This document shows, piece by piece, positions 1 to 5,585 of a DNA stretch of 6,444 bases. A program made the position numbers and the translations under genes. Each line of letters begins with the position of its first letter. Within the stretch, counting starts at the first letter, position 1. Where the stretch lies: contig CADCOF010000131.1 of the NCBI GenBank assembly GCA_902802975.1, positions 1 to 6,444 of the forward strand, in the 5' to 3' direction. This DNA is from an uncultured Ruminococcus sp. (lineage in GTDB: Bacteria; Bacillota; Clostridia; Oscillospirales; Acutalibacteraceae). The notes under the pieces are model-generated. The model saw only the letters and a program-made list of their open reading frames with translations, had not been told where the DNA came from and did not search any database.

Positions 1-70
1 ATCACAACGACAATAGTTTGTGCAGTGTGAAAAATTGTGGTCGAGAGTGATGGACTCAGATCGAGCATTA

Positions 71-133
71 ATTCCGCATTCCGCATTCCGCATTCCGCAT
101 TGCTCATTGCTCATTGCGCATTCCGCATTCCGA
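71..133. repeat. Tandem heptamer array, nine units
   Basis: Nine 7-bp units run in perfect register. ATTCCGC occurs four times (71-98), then ATTGCTC twice (99-112), ATTGCGC (113-119), ATTCCGC again (120-126) and ATTCCGA (127-133). The 7-bp period is kept while positions 4 and 6-7 drift, so ATT plus C at position 5 is the constant core. Short tandem heptamers between genes are known from cyanobacteria and are also seen in some gut Clostridia. They have no established function, and replication slippage is the usual explanation. Confidence 0.9.
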
Positions 134-173
134 ATTAGCAAAACAACTCCACACTAAAAAAGCGTTTAGGAAA

Positions 174-199
174 AGATTTATGTCGTTTACTATAAATCT
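174..199. repeat. 8-bp inverted repeat, 10-nt loop
   Basis: AGATTTAT (174-181) is the exact reverse complement of ATAAATCT (192-199), with a 10-nt spacer. The arms are almost entirely A/T and no T-run follows, so it is a poor terminator. It may be chance in AT-rich DNA or an operator-like site. The palindrome TTTGTACAAA begins two bases later, at 201. Confidence 0.4.
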
Positions 200-246
200 A
201 TTTGTACAAAATAACGAACAATTTCAAATTTGCTCATTTGTAGGAT

Positions 247-319
247 ATTAGTTATTAGTTGTTAGATTTAGATCAAATCAACTGCCAATCACCAATTATC
301 AGCTAAAAATCACCAATTA
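247..319. repeat. Two further heptamer-periodic blocks
   Basis: ATTAGTT is repeated in tandem at 247-253 and 254-260, with a degenerate third unit to 267. From 285 the sequence divides into heptamers CCAATCA, CCAATTA, TCAGCTA, AAAATCA, CCAATTA. This produces a 12-bp direct repeat, AATCACCAATTA, at 287-298 and 308-319, exactly 21 bp (three heptamers) apart. The period matches the array at 71-133 although the unit sequence differs, which suggests a common mode of growth. Confidence 0.65.
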
Positions 320-353
320 CTATACAATTTGTTTTATTTTTAAGGTGATTTTT
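305..353. terminator. Inverted repeat, possible terminator for upstream transcription
   Basis: AAAAATCACC (305-314) is the exact reverse complement of GGTGATTTTT (344-353), and pairing can extend to CTA/TAG past one bulged T. The 3' arm ends in a run of six T residues (349-354). The 29-nt AT-rich loop is long for an intrinsic terminator. It sits just upstream of the promoter at 390, where it would insulate the operon from incoming transcription. The 5' arm overlaps the second copy of the 21-bp-spaced direct repeat, so an alternative, shorter pairing with the first copy (287-293) is also possible. Confidence 0.4.
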
Positions 354-389
354 TAGTCGATTTTGTGAGGCGAAGTTTTATAGAAAGTA

Positions 390-418
390 TTGATATTTCA
401 AATGATTTATGGTAAAAT
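390..418 (+). promoter_or_regulatory. Sigma70/SigA-type promoter with extended -10
   Basis: The -35 box TTGATA (390-395) and -10 box TAAAAT (413-418) are separated by exactly 17 bp. A TG dinucleotide at 410-411 gives the extended -10 arrangement TGnTAAAAT. Transcription would start near 425, leaving an untranslated leader of about 110 nt before the first gene at 536. This is by far the best promoter match in the window and probably drives the whole gene series to the hairpin at 5485. Confidence 0.72.
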
Positions 419-449
419 GATGAAAGATATATAACAGAGTTTTTTGTTG

Positions 450-466
450 GTAGCATGTTTTGCTAC
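450..466 (+). promoter_or_regulatory. Small hairpin in the operon leader
   Basis: GTAGCA (450-455) pairs perfectly with TGCTAC (461-466) around a 5-nt loop, and T-rich sequence follows. It lies within the leader downstream of the 390-418 promoter. Six base pairs is weak, so an attenuator role is only a possibility. Confidence 0.3.
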
Positions 467-535
467 ATATTTGTTATTTTGTTGGTTAGTATGTAAGGGG
501 TTACTTAACACTATAGAAAGGGGCAGTCATATATT

Positions 536-1153
536 ATGTCATGGTTTAATCCGAGTCAGGAAGAGGCGGCTGATCACTATTATTCGTCGAAAAGACAATA
601 TTCGGAAGCTGCCAGCAGAAGAGACTATGCGCGCAGGCAGGAAGCGGAATGCAGCGCGGAGAAATCGAGAAATATCAATGCTATAAACAGCATGCGCAGC
701 GATAAACTTAACTTTGAAAAAAGAATACAAGATATCAAAAAGGTAGTGGCAGTGCTTGACGGCGGTTCCGGCGGCGGTGCGCTTGCCACTTTGATCGGGG
801 GCACAATACCCGATGTCATTTCAGACTACAATTCGTCAGCTCAGACTGCTGCGGGAAGTTACAGAGAGGCTATAAGATGTTCCGACTGCGCTGCAGCGGA
901 TTTGTACAGCGTGTTCAGAGGAAAGTCTGTAGATGAGGATATCGAGCTTACATCGGCGGTAATGATGTTTGAGAATGAGATTCAAAGGCTTGAACAGGCT
1001 TTGGAGGATCTTCAGAATAATATTAATAATGCCATGAATAATATCGATCAGCTTACATCCAGAATTAATTCTCTTCGCATTGAACAAAGCTCTTGCAGGA
1101 GCAGAATGATCAGCAGCGCGTACGAGATGAATCATTATCGCGGCTACATATAA
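536..1153 (+). CDS. Coiled-coil protein, possible type VII effector partner
   Basis: This encodes 205 aa with no signal peptide or membrane segment. The ATG at 536 is preceded by GAAAGGGG (516-523), a good site though rather far at 12 nt. Residues about 5-72 form a long charged helix rich in Ala, Arg, Glu and Ser. A Gly-rich turn (GGSGGG, residues 76-81) follows, then a mixed middle, and from about residue 140 to 188 a second helix with strong heptad character (Leu/Ile/Met with many Asn and Gln). Helix, glycine turn, helix recalls the small alpha-helical partner proteins encoded beside type VII LXG effectors (YwqH/DUF5082-like or Lap proteins), but I see no diagnostic motif. It is first in the operon and ends 37 nt before the candidate effector gene, which supports a partner or chaperone role. 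It carries several cysteines, including an R-C-S-D-C group near residues 113-117. Function is inferred and not assigned. Confidence 0.82.
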   Translation: MSWFNPSQEEAADHYYSSKRQYSEAASRRDYARRQEAECSAEKSRNINAINSMRSDKLNFEKRIQDIKKVVAVLDGGSGGGALATLIGGTIPDVISDYNSSAQTAAGSYREAIRCSDCAAADLYSVFRGKSVDEDIELTSAVMMFENEIQRLEQALEDLQNNINNAMNNIDQLTSRINSLRIEQSSCRSRMISSAYEMNHYRGYI

Positions 1154-1190
1154 AATTAAAAATGTGTAAGTGCGCGGGGAGGAGAATAAT

Positions 1191-2729
1191 ATGCGAATAG
1201 AACTTAACGCCGGCGGTTTGGGCGGCGGTGCTACTATTAACGGTTTTCAGACCGATTTTAGTAAGATGATAAAAAAATCCGATCGAACAGTGTCTTCTCT
1301 TAAGATGGTCAAAGCGTTTACCAATGTTATGAATGGCGGTGTGGGTAATTTAAGAGGTGCTGTTGACAGCGTTGAAAGACGTCTGGCGGCAGAGGAACAG
1401 CGCGCCGAGAATTTAAGAACCGTACAAAGAGAAGTCAACGATTTTGTTGACGATGTACATAAGGCGGACAGAAAAGCAAAGACCATCGTCAGAAAGAATG
1501 AAAAAGAGTTTTACAGAGTGAACAAGTGGGCAAGACCGCCCGCGCCGAAGTCACAGAAGAAGCAAGGCTTGATCAGCAAAGCTTGGAATTGGCTCTGCGA
1601 TAAGGGCAAGAAAGTTGTTGACGGCGTAAAGAAGTTCATCGACGGCACAATTGACTTTGCTAAGGGCGTTGTAACCACTTTGGGTAAGATCAAGGACAGC
1701 ATTGTTCAGTTCTGCAAAGATCATAAGCGTGCTTTGATTGAAATTGCTATTGGCGCCGCTGTAATCGTTGTTGCTGCCGTTGCTGTAGTTGTTACAGGCG
1801 GAGCTGCGCTGGCTGTGGCTGCATGCGTGGGTGCCTGTGTTGCAGCGGGAGTCGGAGCGGCTGTTGCAGGCGGTACGGCCGCATATAAATCCTATAAGGA
1901 AAACGGTAAAGTTGACTGGGGTGAGGTCTTTGATGAATCTGCCAAAGGCTTCATGTCAGGCTCGATCTCGGGCGCAATAGGCGGATTGCTGGGACCGGAG
2001 GCAGGACCGGCGGCAAATATAATTGCATCGGGAGCCAGCGGACTTATTTCCGAGACAACTCATTCGCTGCTTGATGATGGAAGGATTGATGCCGGTGAAG
2101 GACGTGAAATCGTCAAGTCTACGGTTAGCGGATTGATTACCGGAGGTATAAGCGAGGCCGGAAAGAGTCTCTTCAAGGGTGCTTCGTCGCAAGCCACGGG
2201 TAAGGTAGTAGACGGAATTACGACGGGCGGCAAGAAGAAATTCCTCGAAGCCATGAAGGAAGGCTTTAAGGATAAATTGAAGGATATACCGGGTGATACA
2301 GCATCAGAGATTTTGAATACAGGTCTGGGTCACTTGGAAGACGCTACGGATAGAGGCGTAAGAAATGTGGTTGGTGCCGTGAAGGATATCCTCAAGAACA
2401 AAAGCGTCACATCAGGTATACCAAAGATACCGGCTATACCACCGGTAGTACCGAAGATACCAACTATACCGATTACTCCTGTTGTGCCTAAAATACCAAC
2501 TACACCCGTAGTTCCTAAGCTGCCCGAAATAATAGGCGGGCGTATATCACCGAAAAAGACTCCTGTAGTGCCAAAGATAGATATAAATATCAACATTAAT
2601 ATCAACATTAACCCGCGGTCAATTCGAACTGTAACTTCCGGAGGTTTCACAAGCGGAGGTATTTCTTCCATAGCGCGGAATGTCATGCTGAAAAATTCGG
2701 CGCAGACGGCACTTGGAGCAATAGGCTAG
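1191..2729 (+). CDS. Candidate type VII effector or surface protein with proline-repeat tail
   Basis: The start is placed at ATG 1191, giving 512 aa, because GGGGAGGAG (1176-1184) lies 6 nt upstream. An in-frame GTG at 1170 would put that ribosome site inside the gene. Order of parts: a Gly-rich start (residues 7-15); a helical, charged region to about 105; an F-Y-R-V-N-K-W-A-R-P-P segment (107-117); an amphipathic lysine-rich stretch; a very hydrophobic Gly/Ala/Val segment (about 181-228, enough for a membrane hairpin); a Gly-rich stretch with W243 and G-F-M-S-G-S-I-S-G-A-I-G-G; four copies of PVVPK (418-422, 430-434, 439-443, 458-462); and an Ile-Asn dipeptide run (465-474). In Clostridia a helical N-terminus ending in FY..xxW.(K/R)PP and a glycine-rich pre-toxin core are, from memory, typical of polymorphic-toxin-like secreted proteins. 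No catalytic toxin domain is visible at the C-terminus and no immunity gene follows. It may instead be a structural, pore-forming or cell-wall-spanning protein. Having no signal peptide fits type VII export. Confidence 0.85.
   Translation: MRIELNAGGLGGGATINGFQTDFSKMIKKSDRTVSSLKMVKAFTNVMNGGVGNLRGAVDSVERRLAAEEQRAENLRTVQREVNDFVDDVHKADRKAKTIVRKNEKEFYRVNKWARPPAPKSQKKQGLISKAWNWLCDKGKKVVDGVKKFIDGTIDFAKGVVTTLGKIKDSIVQFCKDHKRALIEIAIGAAVIVVAAVAVVVTGGAALAVAACVGACVAAGVGAAVAGGTAAYKSYKENGKVDWGEVFDESAKGFMSGSISGAIGGLLGPEAGPAANIIASGASGLISETTHSLLDDGRIDAGEGREIVKSTVSGLITGGISEAGKSLFKGASSQATGKVVDGITTGGKKKFLEAMKEGFKDKLKDIPGDTASEILNTGLGHLEDATDRGVRNVVGAVKDILKNKSVTSGIPKIPAIPPVVPKIPTIPITPVVPKIPTTPVVPKLPEIIGGRISPKKTPVVPKIDINININININPRSIRTVTSGGFTSGGISSIARNVMLKNSAQTALGAIG
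2418..2612 (+). repeat. Coding repeats: PVVPK motif and Ile-Asn run
   Basis: Within the 512-aa protein gene, four copies of a P-V-V-P-K-(I/L) motif are encoded. They are spaced 12, 9 and 19 residues apart, and shorter K-I-P-x-I-P units lie between them. Copies use different synonymous codons (for example GTAGTACCGAAG and GTTGTGCCTAAA), so the amino acid pattern is kept while the DNA has diverged. That argues for selection on an extended proline-rich stalk. A second repeat follows: ATCAACATTAA occurs at 2589-2599 and 2601-2611 and encodes five consecutive Ile-Asn pairs. Confidence 0.85.
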
Positions 2730-2778
2730 TTGGATGCTTGTTTGCATAATAACGAGTATTTTTGACTTTTTAAACAAT

Positions 2779-2794
2779 TTGGGCGCATGCCCAA
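2779..2794 (+). promoter_or_regulatory. Hairpin just upstream of the TPR gene ribosome site
   Basis: TTGGGC (2779-2784) pairs perfectly with GCCCAA (2789-2794) around a GCAT loop. It is 7 nt upstream of the GGAG ribosome site at 2802, and no T-run follows, so it is not a terminator. It buries the alternative ATG at 2787, another reason to prefer the start at 2814. It could affect mRNA stability or translation, which is speculative. Confidence 0.35.
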
Positions 2795-2813
2795 CGGAAA
2801 TGGAGATGATAAA

Positions 2814-4388
2814 ATGAACCAAGAGATTTTTACCGACGCACTGGTGAATGCCGGAACCGCTTATGAAAACGGAAATTACGAGCTGTCTTATGAGTGGTTT
2901 CAGAAAGCACTTAACGAAAACCCCGAGAGTGTTGACGTATTGTCGAAGATAGGGGCGGTGTGTGTGCTGCTTGATAAGTACGATGAGGCTTTTGATAGTT
3001 TTCAGAAGGCCATTGATCTCGACCCCGATAACGGCGAGAATTATTTCAATATGGGAAATGCGTACTTTTTCAAGGGTGAGTACACAAAGTCGCTTGACAT
3101 GTATGCGCAGTCGTTGGTAAAGGGGCTTAATGATGAAATAAAGCCCAGAGTTTATTACCAGATGGCATTGATCTGCACTGTTCGCGGAGACGCTAAGGCT
3201 GCTATTACAAACTTCAAGAAATTTGAAGAGTCCGATTCGAGCAGAACTGCGTCGCTTGATCCCGAAATTATCGAGGAGAAGATCAAGGTTTATTTGATGG
3301 ATGACGATATCGACGAAGCCGAGAAACTTGCAGTGGAGCTTGTGAATCTTGATCCCTCCAGCTTAAGCTCGTATATGGTGTACTATAACATTGTTTTGGC
3401 AAAGGGCGACTACAAAAAGGCCGAGAGCATTGTTGCAGAGGCTGAGAAGTATGCGCAGTTGGATGCAAGCGATACTTTTGCACTCAATACCGAGAAGATA
3501 TCAATGCTCAATGCAAAGGCAGACGCAGAGCCGGAGAATGCAAAAGAGACTATCGACACGGCAATAGGTGTTGTGAATGGTCTTCTCAAGATTGCGCCTC
3601 CGCTTAGAAAGAAAGAGCTTACTTTGATTCTGGCAGAGCTTTACATGAAACTTCAGGATTTCGATAAAGCTATTTCTATTGCCTCAACACTTTCGAATAA
3701 TGGCAAAGTAGAAGAGTTTGTGCCGAATAATGTTGAAGTCGATGGGTCCGAACCCGGTGATGAAGAAATAGATAACATGGCCGATGAGGATATGCAGAAG
3801 ATCGACGACATGATTGCTTCCGGCGAAATCGATGATAATATGGGCGAATTTGCCGAGGTTTATTACGATGAAAGCGGCAATGAAGTCAGAGAATATTCCG
3901 ATGATTTGTCTTCAATGATTCTGGGAGACGAAACAGAGGAGCCTGTATCCGAGGAATCAACCGAGCAGCCTGCTATAGAGGATTTGGAAGAGCTTTCAGA
4001 AGATTTCAACGACAGACTTAATTTTGTTTTGCTTACATCTTATGCTGCTAAAGAGGACTATGAAAACACAAGACGCGTCAGCGGTTATCTCAAGAACAGC
4101 AGCAATCTCTACTATGCGTATTTTGCAAGATATACAGAGGCGTTCGCTGCATCAAAGCTGCCCAGATATTCAAGGGCAGAGGTAGAAATGGAGTATGCCG
4201 AAGTCAATGCGTTCTTCAGAACTGCTATGCTTAACAGGGAAGGCACTTCATTTGCCGCTGTTTTCCGTGCAAGAATGTATGCCGAAGTTGGCAAGTTCGC
4301 AAAAGCGGAAGAAATGGCAAATCTGCTTGACACAAATGAAAAACAGGCAGTTATGGAATACATCAATTCCTGCCGCAGTGCGAAATAA
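2814..4388 (+). CDS. TPR-repeat protein with acidic linker, probable adaptor
   Basis: The ATG at 2814 (524 aa) is chosen over an ATG at 2787 because GGAG (2802-2805) lies 8 nt before it, while the earlier ATG sits in a hairpin loop with only a weak GGG close by. Tetratricopeptide repeats are clear at the N-terminus: residues about 7-40, 41-73 and 74-107 show the pattern A-Y/G, Y/F-x-x-A/S, F-Q-K-A-L/I and D/N-P. Further helix pairs resembling TPRs run to about 295. A strongly acidic, low-complexity linker (about 300-396, very rich in Asp and Glu) then leads into a second helical array (about 396-524, with Y-A-E-V-G-K-F-A-K-A-E-E near the end). There is no signal peptide or membrane segment, so it is probably cytoplasmic. 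TPR domains bind proteins. Lying between a candidate effector gene and three WXG100-type genes, it may be a substrate chaperone, docking adaptor or regulator of export, but the partner is unknown. Confidence 0.9.
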   Translation: MNQEIFTDALVNAGTAYENGNYELSYEWFQKALNENPESVDVLSKIGAVCVLLDKYDEAFDSFQKAIDLDPDNGENYFNMGNAYFFKGEYTKSLDMYAQSLVKGLNDEIKPRVYYQMALICTVRGDAKAAITNFKKFEESDSSRTASLDPEIIEEKIKVYLMDDDIDEAEKLAVELVNLDPSSLSSYMVYYNIVLAKGDYKKAESIVAEAEKYAQLDASDTFALNTEKISMLNAKADAEPENAKETIDTAIGVVNGLLKIAPPLRKKELTLILAELYMKLQDFDKAISIASTLSNNGKVEEFVPNNVEVDGSEPGDEEIDNMADEDMQKIDDMIASGEIDDNMGEFAEVYYDESGNEVREYSDDLSSMILGDETEEPVSEESTEQPAIEDLEELSEDFNDRLNFVLLTSYAAKEDYENTRRVSGYLKNSSNLYYAYFARYTEAFAASKLPRYSRAEVEMEYAEVNAFFRTAMLNREGTSFAAVFRARMYAEVGKFAKAEEMANLLDTNEKQAVMEYINSCRSAK

Positions 4389-4426
4389 CTTGTTTTGACC
4401 GTTTGATGAGGTAGGGAGTGATATTT

Positions 4427-4756
4427 ATGGGATGGCAAAGTATGAACAACAACGTTGTTATTGACTACGATGCTTTCAATAGGGCGATTGATAGTTTCTA
4501 TGATCTTTCAGTGAGGCTGAATCAGCTGAGAAGTGATATTGATGATTTGTTAAATCAGCTTAAAGCCGGTTTCGACACGCCGGCAGGCAGAAAGTTTATG
4601 TCCTCATGTGAAAATAATCTGTTAACGCCTCTTGAACGTCAGAGATCGGTTATTGAACACATCTCAAATACGCTTAAAGACGTTGAAACAAACTATAACC
4701 CTGTTTTTGATGAATATCGAAGTCTTACGTCTACTATTAATTCATACAGTGAATAA
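4427..4756 (+). CDS. Divergent WXG100-like small helical protein
   Basis: This encodes 109 aa. The ATG at 4427 has GGGAG (4414-4418) 8 nt upstream; an in-frame GTG at 4418 overlaps that site and is unlikely. The protein is almost all helical: a first helix to about residue 46, a break at A-G-F-D-T-P-A-G (47-54), then a second long helix. This is the length and hairpin layout of the WXG100/ESAT-6 fold. Aligned on the turn with the next two proteins, the Trp is replaced by Lys46 and only Gly48 and Phe57 remain. The N-terminus (M-G-W-Q-S-M-N-N-N) is short and polar. It follows the TPR gene by 38 nt without a terminator, so the two are probably co-transcribed. WXG100 proteins form dimers and are exported substrates or partners of type VII secretion. 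This one could pair with one of its neighbours. An alternative is a DUF5082-like partner protein. Confidence 0.8.
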   Translation: MGWQSMNNNVVIDYDAFNRAIDSFYDLSVRLNQLRSDIDDLLNQLKAGFDTPAGRKFMSSCENNLLTPLERQRSVIEHISNTLKDVETNYNPVFDEYRSLTSTINSYSE

Positions 4757-4767
4757 TTATGATTTAT

Positions 4768-4800
4768 ATCAGTAAAAATACTGATTAAATATATTTTTTT
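4768..4800 (+). terminator. Weak AT-rich hairpin with T-run, possible attenuator
   Basis: ATCAGTA (4768-4774) pairs with TACTGAT (4779-4785) around an AAAA loop, and seven T residues follow at 4794-4800. The stem is AT-rich and eight bases separate it from the T-run, so at best it gives partial termination or protects a 3' end. It lies in the 70-nt gap between the 109-aa and 103-aa protein genes, the second largest gap before the main terminator. No convincing promoter is visible in this gap. Confidence 0.3.
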
Positions 4801-4826
4801 CAAAAACCGAAAGGAGTAAAAGTATT

Positions 4827-5138
4827 ATGGCAACCGTACTTACAACCGCTCTTGTGGAAGAGACGAAGAGCGCAGTAGATACTTATATCGCTACTGTAAC
4901 TAATCTCAACAATGATCTCAAGAACACATTGTCCCAATTGACATCAACCAACTTCATCGGTGATTCTTCTACCGGCTACAACGAGTTCTACACAGCAAAG
5001 GTTGTACCCGCAATCGAAGAGAATCTTATCGGCGCACAGTCAATCACATCCAACATCAAGGCTATTCTCGACAACATCAAGCTTCAGCTTCTCGACACTG
5101 TTGACCCGCAGCTTGGCGACGCTAACAGAAACCAGTAA
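4827..5138 (+). CDS. WXG100-family protein with F-x-G instead of W-x-G
   Basis: This encodes 103 aa. AAGGAG (4811-4816) lies 10 nt before the ATG. Two helices flank a turn with the sequence N-F-I-G-D-S-S-T-G-Y-N-E-F (42-54). Compared without gaps to the canonical WXG100 protein encoded next, F43 replaces the Trp, and G45, D46, S47, T49 and F54 are identical at the same positions, so it belongs to the same fold. The C-terminal tail lacks the usual Y-x-x-x-D/E export motif, as it has no Tyr near the end. Codon choice is strongly biased (Ile: seven ATC, one ATT, no ATA; Lys: only AAG), unlike the genes at the ends of the window and typical of abundant proteins. It probably forms a dimer, with itself or the neighbouring WXG100 proteins, and is exported as a type VII substrate. 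Confidence 0.87.
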   Translation: MATVLTTALVEETKSAVDTYIATVTNLNNDLKNTLSQLTSTNFIGDSSTGYNEFYTAKVVPAIEENLIGAQSITSNIKAILDNIKLQLLDTVDPQLGDANRNQ

Positions 5139-5167
5139 TACCAGTATAGAAAGGGGATAAATCCGCA

Positions 5168-5470
5168 ATGGCAGATATAGTTTTTAGATATGAAGAAATG
5201 GAAAGTGCTGCAAATGCACTCGAGGGACTCGCAGAACAGTATAAGTCGGCAGCAAACAAACTCAACGACGACTATATGACCTCAACTTCTTCTTGGGAAG
5301 GCGACAGCAAGACAAGAATGGACAACTTTATGACAGGTGCAGTACTTGACTATACAGGCACAACAGTACCGGGCTTGATCGATGCTTTGGCACAGATTCT
5401 GAGAGCGAACGCACAGCAGATGCAGAATGCAGACCAGCAGATTGCTGACAGTATACCGACATCACTCTAA
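5168..5470 (+). CDS. WXG100 family type VII secretion protein (ESAT-6-like)
   Basis: This encodes exactly 100 aa, the family's usual length. GAAAGGGG (5149-5156) lies 11 nt before the ATG. Helix one (about 8-38) leads to the turn S-S-W-E-G-D (41-46), which contains the family motif W43-x-G45. Helix two runs to the C-terminus and is rich in Gln and Ala. WXG100 proteins fold as helical hairpins, dimerise, and are exported through the EssC/EccC ATPase of type VII systems. The usual C-terminal Y-x-x-x-D/E signal is not intact: the matching place reads M-Q-N-A-D, with Met for Tyr. Export may therefore depend on a partner, or on a different signal. It is the last of three adjacent genes of this type, 29 nt after the F-x-G protein gene, and a strong hairpin follows, so it probably closes the transcript. 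Confidence 0.94.
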   Translation: MADIVFRYEEMESAANALEGLAEQYKSAANKLNDDYMTSTSSWEGDSKTRMDNFMTGAVLDYTGTTVPGLIDALAQILRANAQQMQNADQQIADSIPTSL

Positions 5471-5484
5471 CGACATGATTTTTG

Positions 5485-5530
5485 GCTTTATGCGGCAGGT
5501 ATACTTGTCGCATAAAGCTGTGTTAATTTT
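5485..5530 (+). terminator. Strong hairpin after the WXG100 gene, likely intrinsic terminator
   Basis: GCTTTATGCG (5485-5494) and CGCATAAAGC (5509-5518) are perfect 10-bp complements. G-U and Watson-Crick pairs extend the stem inward through GCA/TGT (5495-5497 with 5506-5508), and G-U wobbles extend it outward. T-rich sequence follows (TTAATTTT at 5523-5530), but the tract is interrupted and begins a few bases after the stem. It starts 15 nt after the WXG100 stop codon, so it should end most transcripts and protect the 3' end of the abundant WXG100 mRNA, with some read-through possible. Confidence 0.65.
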
Positions 5531-5539
5531 ATGGATTAT

Positions 5540-5568
5540 TTGTGTTGTTATTGAGTTATTGATAAAAA
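5540..5568 (+). promoter_or_regulatory. Weak candidate promoter for the Val-Pro repeat gene
   Basis: TTGTGT (5540-5545) and TAAAAA (5563-5568) are separated by 17 bp. Both boxes deviate from consensus. The position, just after the terminator hairpin and 18 nt before the next start codon, is sensible for a secondary promoter, but such matches arise easily in AT-rich DNA. Confidence 0.22.
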
Positions 5569-5585
5569 GCAAAGTGAGGCGGATT

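Larger units (their letters stand above)
1..389. other. Non-coding, heptamer-rich upstream region
   Basis: I see no gene here. The + frames are broken by early stops (28-30, 14-16 and 48-50), so at most the last few codons of an upstream gene could lie at the very left edge, and nothing identifies such a gene. The stretch holds three blocks of 7-bp-periodic sequence, a 10-bp palindrome TTTGTACAAA (201-210), an 8-bp inverted repeat (174-181 with 192-199) and a larger inverted repeat (305-314 with 344-353). It is much more AT-rich than the genes to its right. Confidence 0.7.

Noticed and set aside
287..319. Possible CRISPR-like repeat-spacer pair
   Set aside because: Only two 12-bp copies exist and the interval is 9 bp. 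The 21-bp period is three heptamers, and no cas gene is present.
444..686. 80-aa frame beginning TTG with a hydrophobic start
   Set aside because: It has no ribosome site, starts in the leader and then overlaps the 205-aa gene in another frame, where its content turns into an Arg-rich shadow.
2330..2686. Minus-strand frame of 118 aa rich in Gly-Thr-Thr-Gly-Val repeats
   Set aside because: This is the reverse reading of the PVVPK and Ile-Asn coding repeats. The repetition is explained by the + strand protein.
2762..2767. TTGACT as a -35 box for an internal promoter before the TPR gene
   Set aside because: At 16-18 bp spacing the sequence is the GC-rich hairpin around GCATGC, with no -10-like hexamer.
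4763..4791. TTTATA and TAAATA as a promoter for the 103-aa WXG100-like gene
   Set aside because: Both boxes are poor, the region is nearly all A/T so such matches are expected by chance, and the hairpin at 4768-4785 accounts for its structure better.
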